From contig JAGPYM010000003.1 in the NCBI GenBank assembly GCA_020736575.1, positions 2,604,001-2,668,000 on the forward strand: 64,000 nt of DNA, written 5' to 3'. This DNA is from Thelonectria olida (taxonomy: Eukaryota > Ascomycota > Sordariomycetes > Hypocreales > Nectriaceae). A model generated the notes under the pieces. The model saw only the letters and a list, made by a program, of their open reading frames with translations. It was not told the origin of the DNA and ran no database searches. The position numbers were made by a program, and so were the translations under genes. The first letter of the stretch is position 1. Every line of letters begins with the position of its first letter. Below, piece after piece: positions 56,118 to 64,000 of the stretch.

Positions 56118-59100
56118 CGGGAATTGCTTCCTCATGGAAACAATTCCGTATCTGGGTCGGCACAGACACCGGGGAAGGCGATCCGAAGCCACGAATTCAG
56201 GAAATCCCAAACGGTGGAAGCCCTCAACTATACCTACTCGGTCAGAGATGGATACTTCGCCGGACGGACACTATTTCTCGGGCATTCTATATATACTGCA
56301 ATGAGGACAACGGCCAGAAGACGAAAAAAAAAAGAAAAGAAAAAAAAGAATGAAAGAATGAAAGAGAGGTGCGTACCCCTGCATGAAATTATGTAGGAGC
56401 TGTGCAACCGTTTTCTGACTTGTTTCCCACAGGCTGAAAGGAGAGGAAGTTTTTTTCGTTCGAAGGATGGAACATGCATTCAGTCATGCATGGATCAGGT
56501 TGTTTGGTTTGTGGCCCGGGAGTGGCCCGTCTGGGGGAGATGAAGGACAACGTGGCGACGGCGCGCAGCGGCCGGGAGCGCGACGGGTGTAACAGCTCAC
56601 TCCAAGCGTCTCGGGTGGATTGTCGCGGGAAGAGAGATGAGATGCATCAAAGCGGCCGGGGTTGTCACTGCAGGAGTCTAGAAAGCTGTTGGCGCTGAGG
56701 AATCGCCAGGTCAGCTCACGGCGCATGCGTTGGCCCAAGGCGAAAAGAGTCCAGCCGAGGACCCTGCCCCATTGGGCTGTCATGCATCGCCTTGCAGCGT
56801 CAATTCAAGGCATGCGAGTAAATGCTCCGTAGTAACTGAGATCAAGGCGTCATCGTGGACTTTTGGAAGCTGGAGAAATGCGGAGCCGAGGAAGAGCAGG
56901 GCAAAAACCTCTTGGGACTTCGGGGTGCGATGCCGAAGAGGCCCTATGAGCATCAGCGAAGGGTTCAGAGGGACGGCCCTAAAACTTGGAAAACGGGGGG
57001 TTTGCTGGTGGAGCAGAGTTGCGATGGTTCTGTTTGGTCGCCAAGAGAATGAGGTGCAGTGGGTGGCCTTGAACCGGTTCTGGGACAAGCGTGGAACAAT
57101 GGAACTTGGAGGGTGGGAGTGAAAGCGGGCGGAGGATCATGGGTGACGGGGGAGATCTGGGGCGGGTGAAGATAACGAGGAAGACAGTGGAAAGGGCCGT
57201 GGTTGAGAGATAAGGAGAGGTAGCAATCAGTTGAGATCCGGCACTTCGTAGCTTGAACAGTTGACGCTGTATCAGATATGGCGATAATGAGTTGGCGTTG
57301 CGCAGCAAAATAGTTGCGCATAGACCTCCAGCCACAGATCAGAGGGAGAGGAAATCTCTTTCAAGGTTGCCAATGTGCATGTCAGAGATTTCCTTCTTTT
57401 CTTTTTCTTTTCTTTTTCTCCTTGCGTCACTAGAGTTGCATGTGGACCCTTGAGCGAGTCAACAACCAAAGCGACATCTTTTGTTCCCGCAACGATCCAT
57501 CGGGTCCATCCGATGTGATCCTGACTTTTGAGGGACTTCAACTGCGGCGGTACTGCGAGGTACATTCTCTGCTTAGGAACCTCCGATTCCAGAGGTGGGC
57601 TCGAGGTGGGATCCGCGGAGGGACGACTGTTCTAGCCGGGGAAAATGGGGAAGGATCTGATCCTTGTTATGACTGCGCCCGTCCGTCATGATGAGAATGT
57701 ACGGATTCAACAAAAGTGTCTCTTGATAAGTAACAAGTCGATAGACATACCTTAGTCGCTGTTAGGCTCAAGCCAAGGTTTGGTGGTTGAGCGGCGGAAA
57801 CCGAAAGCCACTTACGGAACGCCCATTACTCAATCATCCTGACCGCCCACTCGCCAGCCAAGGGACTTGAGCCGTTGCTTCCATGCTTGAGGTGTTTTGA
57901 AGACTTCAAATGCTAAAGTGCAAACGAGCGCTATCGTCAATGCAGCCTAGGACCGGAGTCTCAGCAGGACAGACGCTCGCACCGACACTCTGCCTTTGCG
58001 GCACTATCTCGTTAGCCCCGAGACTCCAAGCTTGCCCTTTGTCAGTCACCGACCAACGGGCATTGAGAGGTGAGATGGTGATGAGGAGAGTGACTTTCCC
58101 GCGAGTCGCTTTCCTTGTTTGAAGAAACATCTGCTTTCCAGACCTTCCTGGGTTGGAGTAGGCAGCGCCTTGCTCATCTCGCCCAACTACGGCCTTTCAT
58201 ACTTGCCTCCTTCCCCCATCTTTTCGCTGCCAGAGCACGACTGCGTCTCATTTCATCCGCCCCCAATACCTCCATACGATCCAGTATCAACTTTACACCT
58301 TCTCATCATCCACTGCCAATGCTGCACGAATACATACCCCGCGTTTCCAAGTCGAATATTCGTACCCCATCCGTCCTCTTCAACTCGGTACCTGATCTAA
58401 ATAGACAAACGCCTTCGAATCCTACGTCGCGTCGCGAGTTCTGTCGTCTGGCCGTCAAACTGTCGTCACTGTCGCACCCGGTTGCTGGGACCTGCAGCCG
58501 TAGCCGTGTGCTTGCTGTGCAACTCAACTCTGTTGTCGCTTGGTCGCATTGAGTTTCTGTTGCGCTTCCGCCATTGCGCTGCATTTCGCGCCCGCCAGCT
58601 CGCCAGGGGAAGCGGATTTCTTTGGACGAAAAGACCACGTCGGTTGTTCGTGCTCCGTGTACGTGCGTGCGTTTCCTGTTGTGCATCCCCTGACTTTGTT
58701 GTCGTTGCGTGCGTTGCCTCGTCTCGCCTCGCCCTGGGGCTGTCCGTCTTCATGTTCTGGCGGGGCACCACATGGGGGGGACCACTTGTACCTGAACTGA
58801 CACTGACACTCACCCTGAATGGGTCGCAGAAGCGAAACACCAGGATTCCCGGTGCAACGTCCACTCGGGGGCACATCGTCTGGACCTGGTCCGTTGGTCC
58901 AGTCTGTGCTGGCAAACGTTTTGATTTTTTCGACTTTTTTTTTTTTTTAAACTTCCCATCAAGCCATCTTGGGTCGCTCTCTTGTTTGTTTCTATGGAGA
59001 TCCTTCCCGCCCGCTCCCGTTCGCCTATTTTTCTCAGACAACTTCATCAGAGCCTTTTCCATGTCGGACCAGACTTGTTGACAGTCATTCGCCAATCTTA

Positions 59101-59378
59101 AAAAGTCCCTACACTTCTCCAATCGTCCTCCCCTCGATTCTTATCTGACAACCCAACTTCACGACGACACGCGACCACTGCTTACCATCCACCATCCACA
59201 ACCGACGACGCTATCTCACCAACTACTCCAATCCGCCACGCCCGCACTACACACTCTCGCGCGCTATTACACACCGACTTAAGCATCATATCATGCGGTC
59301 TTGACCCGTGATCATAGTGTACGCCTCTATCGTATCCCTCTTGGATATCGCCTCTCGAATTACCCATTTGCGAGCTCC

Positions 59379-59444
59379 ATGTCTCAGTCCCAGCTGAGCT
59401 CCCTATTTCCTCGCACTATCCGCCGCGGATACCCACCGAGCTGA
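59379..59444 (+). other. Upstream ORF of 21 codons in the leader of the large gene
   Basis: The ATG at 59379 (CTCCATGT) opens a 21-residue frame, MSQSQLSSLFPRTIRRGYPPS, that stops at 59444, 125 bp before the main ATG. A shorter one (ATGCGGTCTTGA) lies near 59293. If the transcript starts upstream, these could lower translation of the main frame. Confidence 0.3.
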
Positions 59445-59569
59445 AGGACAGGTCTCCGGCCATCTCAAAAACCCCAACCTAGCCCAGAGAGATTAAGAAG
59501 GCGGCGAATTCTTTGCATTCCTACCGGTGCAGAATCGCCAAAAGCGCAGCGCGCCACAAACAAGCAGCC

Positions 59570-62500
59570 ATGGCTGCACATGCGAGCACTGGCGAGAGAA
59601 GCCATGATGACGACCCCCGAACCGACGCCACATTATCATCGCCTCTGTCCGCACAGTCAACAACGAGCCCAGAATCACTGCCTTTCCAGTCGCTGGCCGA
59701 CCGGACTTTGACACCGCTCAGTCTGTTCGACGACTCATGGGGGATTGACAGCAATAGCGGCAAGATGAGTGGTGCAGATGCAAGTGCTGGTACTGGCGCT
59801 GGCGGGAAACCCACGGGAAATTCCAACCAATTGCTAGTGGGTTCGGGGCGGGCCTCGGCCACTGCGCTCAATGAGCCCAGCGACGCACAAGACGCAGCGA
59901 ATACCGTCGCAGGGCCTGATGCGAATCGGGCATGTGCCAACACAGATGTTGCCGCATCTCAACACGCCGCCATCTCTGGTGATTCAGATGGATGCACGGA
60001 AAACATCAAATTCAAAAACCGAACCCAAGATAGCACCCACCAACCTATTCCCGTGTTAGCAACGCCCTTAACCTCATCACCCAGAAATAGCCCCAGCATC
60101 GGCGCGCCCGCTGTCAGGGGCCAGCGATACGAAGGTGCCCCAGCCCCAGCACCACCAATTGACCACTCCCAGAGTCGTAGCGCCACTTGGAACAACGCTG
60201 TCGCTGGTTGCACGGCCACTCCACCGTCTAACTCATCCACTTCCGTGTCCCCTGGACATACTTTGCCCGTCACCCTCGACCAAATCCCCGAAGATCGACC
60301 ATCCTCACACGACTCCTATTCCGTTTCAACCTCTCCTGTGCGCGTTGCCAGTGTGCAGCCACACACACGAAGAGCCCAACCTCGACCCAGGCCCATTGTT
60401 CGAACCACCTCCGATTTCGACTCCCTTGACATTAAACACCCAACCCCTGACATCAACCCCCGAGCTGGAACTTACGTTGGCAATATCCAACAACTTGAGG
60501 CCACCGCTGAGCGTCTGTCTATGACTAGTTCGATTGACGATGCCATCAGAGACCTTCACACCGAACTAAAACGAACCGATTCTCGACGATCCTCCCTTCT
60601 CGCCGCCAATCTCAAGGCCAACTCCGTCGACGACTATAATAGTACCTCCGGCTCCATCGTAGAGCATCTGAGACGAAACCACTCCATCTCCTCTTCCATC
60701 GTCTCGACCAATATCGCGGCACGACACGGTGGTTACTCTCCAGGGGGTTATGTTATGTCCCCGAACCACTCACTGACTGGTCGTCTTCGTTCTGGATCAA
60801 AAAACTCCTCGGGTCGACCTGAGATTGACGTCGAGTCTGTTTTATCACGCCACGGCCCTGGCAAAGCATCGGTCCGAAGTGTCCGTTCCACCAAGATGTC
60901 GTTAGCCGAAATTTCTGAGTCGGAGCCCATCGCTCTCACCAAGGATGCCCTCGACAAGGCTGATGCCTCACCTCCTGTCAAGAGCACGGAGAACAACTCC
61001 CTTCTCCCAGAGGAACTCCGCGACGCCAATATGCCCAGCACCGATGTCTTCCATAATATGATGGGCAACGATGATTTCCTTGAGAGAGGAAGGGCCGAGT
61101 CCCCAACCACCAACGCCTCTGCAGGCCTGTTGGCCAATCAAGAATCACGAGACCCCAAGCGACCCGGGAGCTCACGCTCTGATACAACCTTCCAGCAGTG
61201 CCAGGATGCGTTTGGCGATTTTGACGGAGTTCACTGGGTACCGGATACAGAGGACTATAGCCATGGCTCTCCCACAGACCACGAGGTTCCAGCTGCTGTT
61301 CCACGACATGCTCCTCAGCAAATGCCACGGCCACAATCCTATTTCGACACCGAATCTGGCCAGCAAATGCTCTACTATCCTGCCCGCGTACCTGCCATGT
61401 TAAATCTCCCCCCGAAGCTGTCAAGCAGACCAAAGGCTGTTGACAGAAATCAACGACGTTCTCAGGTTCTCAGCATGATGATAGATGGTGACCGAAGCTC
61501 TCGAGCTCTCGACCTCGACGGTAACCGGCGATCACAGCTTCTTGATTCACCTACCAAATCAATGAAGCGGGACTCTTGGCTGCCCGACCCGCTTGCAGGT
61601 CACAGAGAGTCATTTGCTGCTCTGTCATCGGATGAACTCCAAGGCACTCCCGCTCATGCCGACATTCGATCTGTGCATTCCAGCCATGGCGAGCGCTCCA
61701 TCACACAACCCGAGGGTGAGGCTGAATCCGAACCTCTACGGCGGCCCCAGCGCTTGTCCAAGATGGATCCGGAGAAGCGAAGGTCAAAATTGACCAAGTT
61801 GCCTCCACAACTAAGAGCGAGCGCGTACTTTGACATGCCCGCTTCAACGGGTCCTGAGATCGAAGTCAAAGATGGATCTGCCATGGCTACTCTAGACAGT
61901 ATCCTGGACGCTTCGGCCGTTGCTCCCGTGAGTGCTTTCACTGACCATGACTATGCTGGAAAACTCGGCAACGAGGTCTATGGGAAGGAAAAGAAACGCG
62001 CATCGATGGCTCCTTCGGCCATCCTACGCCCCGAGTCTGGTGAGCATGCCAAGGAGCATGTCAAGGAGCATGGCAGGAAGCGGTCTTCATTCATGTGGCT
62101 TGGGAAACGTCACAGCCATGCCAGTGACGACAAGGAACCCGATTCAGACGCCAACGGCCTGGGACCTGTCAACGCCGATACTCGGGCTGGCGAGGATGAG
62201 GCTCTGGCCGGTCATAGTGATGACGGCCGTAGCATTCGCTCAGATGATGATGAGCAGCGGGAAGCTAAGGAAGAGGCGGAAGAATTGGAGGAAGGGGAAG
62301 CTTACTACGGCCCCCCTACCACGCTCCTGGCTGAACTCCAGCTTCGCAAGCAACAGCAGAAACAACGAACCCAGCGGCAGTTCCCTGGCGGAATGCATGC
62401 TACCCTACTCGAGATGGATGCTGTCGCTGAAACTCAACGCAAACAGAGAAAAGACAGGCGCGTCAACTTGGCCTGGGAGGATGAGCATGGCAACATGGAT

Positions 62501-63727
62501 GACGAGGACTCTGACGATGAAGATGTTCCTTTGGCCATCATTGCGGCTCGGAACCAGGGCGCGCAGAACGTTATGGATTTAAACCGTCCCCTCGGCTTGA
62601 TGGAGCGTCGCGAACTTGAGGACAATGAGCCTCTTAGCCAGCGCCGAGCCCGTCTCCACGGGCAAGACCCTAGGGCTCTCATGGTTAACAAGCCAAGTTT
62701 GATGAATCTGCAGGCCAATGGCAGTGGCGTCCACCTTCCACCAACGCCTCGCTCGGGCCAGGATATGTCTATTGGCGAACCTGAGGACGATGAAGTCCCT
62801 GGAGAGACGCTTGCCGAGAGAAAGAAGCGACTTGCAACCAAGGAGGAAGAAAACCCACTACCCAAAGCTCGTCCTGTTAGCAGTGTCTTTTCTGCCGAGT
62901 TGCTCAGCCAATTCGGCGACCTTGATGAAGAGGAGAAGAAGAAGAAGAAGGAAGAGAAGGAGAATAAGCCTCCTGGTGAAGAGACGCTAGGTGAGCGTCG
63001 CCGTCGCCTGCAGGCTGAACGTGAAGCCCGTGAGCGCGAGATGAGTCTCAACCAGCTTTCTAGCCCCGCTGAGGATGTACACCTGGACTTGAAGCTGCGG
63101 AAGAGCATGGCTAATGTTTTGGGCTCTCACCCACTGAGGGAGCCTGACATTCGAGCTGCAGCAGAGCGGCAACGATTGGAACGCGAGAACCAAATGGCAA
63201 GAGATCGTGACGCCAAGATGGCTGCCTACCGAAATCAGATGCCTACAACTTTGGATGTCCCGAACCACCAAGAGCGCTCCGGTGGCTTCCGGAACGGTGC
63301 TTTCAACGACGGCACAGGTGGCCAGGGACCTCAGGCAGCGATGCCTTCTCCGGCTCTACATACTCAAATGTATGGCGGTGGCCACACTTTGCAACATCGC
63401 GCCAGTGCTGTCTTTAGCTCTTACGGCGCCCCGATGCAATCAATGCCACAGATGCATCAGATGCCACAAATGCACCAGATGCAGATGCCGCAGATGCAGC
63501 TGCAACAACCTGCGTACGGCTCTATGATGAACCTTAACACCAACATCAACAACGTGAATAACATGGGCTACAACGGCATGAACAATATGAATACCATGCC
63601 ACAGTATGGTGGTGGAATGGGCGCATATGGTGGAGGCGTCTACGGTGGTGGAATGCAGATGCCCATGAACACTGGCGGTTCAGTGAACCGTATCGAGCAG
63701 TGGCGCCAGAGTGTCTTGCCTTCATGA
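59570..63727 (+). CDS. Large conserved, mostly disordered protein (1385 residues)
   Basis: This is one uninterrupted frame of 4.16 kb. I use the ATG at 59570 (GCCATGG, good context); the frame is open 19 codons further but has no ATG there. The protein is rich in Ser, Pro, Arg and Asp with several islands that look conserved: NIQQLEATAERLSMTSSIDDA (about 304-324), GRPEIDVESVLSRHGPGKAS, FGDFDGVHW, ATLDSILDASAVAPVSAFTDH, MHATLLEMDAVAETQRKQRK and GLMERRELEDNEPLSQRRARL. Two helical, highly charged segments (EEEKKKKKEEKENK, GERRRRLQAEREAR) suggest coiled coil. The end is a Met/Gln/Asn/Gly-rich tail with repeated PQMHQM. It has the look of a cortical or polarity scaffold, but I do not recognise a named family. 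Confidence 0.8.
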   Translation: MAAHASTGERSHDDDPRTDATLSSPLSAQSTTSPESLPFQSLADRTLTPLSLFDDSWGIDSNSGKMSGADASAGTGAGGKPTGNSNQLLVGSGRASATALNEPSDAQDAANTVAGPDANRACANTDVAASQHAAISGDSDGCTENIKFKNRTQDSTHQPIPVLATPLTSSPRNSPSIGAPAVRGQRYEGAPAPAPPIDHSQSRSATWNNAVAGCTATPPSNSSTSVSPGHTLPVTLDQIPEDRPSSHDSYSVSTSPVRVASVQPHTRRAQPRPRPIVRTTSDFDSLDIKHPTPDINPRAGTYVGNIQQLEATAERLSMTSSIDDAIRDLHTELKRTDSRRSSLLAANLKANSVDDYNSTSGSIVEHLRRNHSISSSIVSTNIAARHGGYSPGGYVMSPNHSLTGRLRSGSKNSSGRPEIDVESVLSRHGPGKASVRSVRSTKMSLAEISESEPIALTKDALDKADASPPVKSTENNSLLPEELRDANMPSTDVFHNMMGNDDFLERGRAESPTTNASAGLLANQESRDPKRPGSSRSDTTFQQCQDAFGDFDGVHWVPDTEDYSHGSPTDHEVPAAVPRHAPQQMPRPQSYFDTESGQQMLYYPARVPAMLNLPPKLSSRPKAVDRNQRRSQVLSMMIDGDRSSRALDLDGNRRSQLLDSPTKSMKRDSWLPDPLAGHRESFAALSSDELQGTPAHADIRSVHSSHGERSITQPEGEAESEPLRRPQRLSKMDPEKRRSKLTKLPPQLRASAYFDMPASTGPEIEVKDGSAMATLDSILDASAVAPVSAFTDHDYAGKLGNEVYGKEKKRASMAPSAILRPESGEHAKEHVKEHGRKRSSFMWLGKRHSHASDDKEPDSDANGLGPVNADTRAGEDEALAGHSDDGRSIRSDDDEQREAKEEAEELEEGEAYYGPPTTLLAELQLRKQQQKQRTQRQFPGGMHATLLEMDAVAETQRKQRKDRRVNLAWEDEHGNMDDEDSDDEDVPLAIIAARNQGAQNVMDLNRPLGLMERRELEDNEPLSQRRARLHGQDPRALMVNKPSLMNLQANGSGVHLPPTPRSGQDMSIGEPEDDEVPGETLAERKKRLATKEEENPLPKARPVSSVFSAELLSQFGDLDEEEKKKKKEEKENKPPGEETLGERRRRLQAEREAREREMSLNQLSSPAEDVHLDLKLRKSMANVLGSHPLREPDIRAAAERQRLERENQMARDRDAKMAAYRNQMPTTLDVPNHQERSGGFRNGAFNDGTGGQGPQAAMPSPALHTQMYGGGHTLQHRASAVFSSYGAPMQSMPQMHQMPQMHQMQMPQMQLQQPAYGSMMNLNTNINNVNNMGYNGMNNMNTMPQYGGGMGAYGGGVYGGGMQMPMNTGGSVNRIEQWRQSVLPS
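63420..63510 (+). repeat. ATGCCACAGATGCA coding repeat
   Basis: About five imperfect copies of a 12-15-bp unit (ATGCCACAGATGCATCAG) encode SMPQMHQMPQMHQMQMPQM near the C-terminus of the 1385-residue protein. The unit is in frame. Confidence 0.75.
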
Positions 63728-64000
63728 GGCATCTGCATCAACCACTGGATTAACTGCTTTGGATTTCGTGGTGGCCCACTGCCTCATGGATCGCAATCAT
63801 GTTCCATGGACCGCATCGGTTTACCAGGCGACATGACACTCCGTGCACTATTCTTGGGAGATCACAGATGTAAACGATGGCGCGATGGCGCTTGCTTTTA
63901 GTATTTTGGGTTCCGGGTTCACAAAATTCATGAATGGTCCCAGCATGGCGAGGCGCTTGGAAATCAAATCGGGATGAAACGGACAATTTTTGATATTATT

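Larger units (their letters stand above)
55771..59569. other. Gene-free stretch and long leader of the 1385-residue protein gene
   Basis: No gene can be supported. Noted: an imperfect tandem motif at about 56060-56117 based on GAGATGGTCCCTGA; an A-rich tract 56323-56367; CT-rich runs near 57391-57420; a 14-T run at 58935-58948; and several short upstream ATGs. The last kilobase (about 58,500-59,569) is pyrimidine-rich and is probably promoter and 5' leader. Confidence 0.5.

Noticed and set aside
58482..59081. 199-codon plus frame, Cys/Phe-rich
   Set aside because: Includes a poly-T tract read as poly-Phe and lies in the pyrimidine-rich leader of the large gene.

Overview
This window comes from a filamentous ascomycete (Pezizomycotina), most likely a Sordariomycete with a plant-associated lifestyle. 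The support is: short introns (44-93 bp, one of 231 bp) with GT..AG ends and CTAAC/CTGAC-type branch sites; wide gene spacing; pyrimidine-rich leaders; and gene families typical of that class, including a BBE-type sugar oxidase, a PL1 pectate lyase, small cysteine-rich secreted proteins, a CNN_1N coiled-coil protein, HRI1 and Yos9. No transposon, CRISPR array or prokaryotic feature was seen. All exon coordinates are my own splice predictions from reading frames and splice motifs.

Layout. 1-3.9 kb: no gene. 3.9-5.5 kb: the ERAD lectin Yos9. 5.5-10.7 kb: no gene. 10.7-13.5 kb: a 910-residue CNN_1N (centrosomin motif 1) protein. 13.9-14.2 kb: a small secreted double-psi barrel protein. 17.4-19.1 kb: a secreted FAD oxidase with bicovalent flavin motifs. 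19.4-20.5 kb: a degenerate Ras-like GTPase. 22.1-22.6 kb: a secreted protein made of three six-cysteine modules. 22.8-24.4 kb: a five-exon Dal5-type transporter. 24.4-30.6 kb: almost empty, with one possible decayed reading frame at 29.3-30.0 kb. 30.6-35.2 kb: a transcription-factor-like protein without a zinc cluster, an unknown protein and an NmrA-like reductase. 36.4-37.1 kb: a doubtful basic protein. 37.5-38.9 kb: a pectate lyase with an extra N-terminal cysteine domain. 39.7-40.2 kb: a ten-cysteine secreted protein. 40.7-43.3 kb: HRI1, a cupin and a frameshifted DUF7730-like relic. 43.4-44.7 kb: a Fic/DOC protein with a mitochondrial-looking leader. 45.3-47.4 kb: a conserved protein of unknown function. 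52.4 kb: an intron-containing tRNA-Lys(CTT). 54.1-55.8 kb: a DHA2 drug exporter. 59.6-63.7 kb: a 1385-residue disordered conserved protein.

How the genes relate. I see no biosynthetic cluster. What recurs is secretion: the barrel protein, the sugar oxidase, two cysteine-rich proteins and the pectate lyase would all act outside the cell on plant wall or host surfaces, and Yos9 polices glycoprotein folding in the ER. The two transporters are in separate blocks. The most unusual items are the Fic protein, the triplicated cysteine module, the pectate lyase N-terminal domain, the degenerate GTPase and the two relics.
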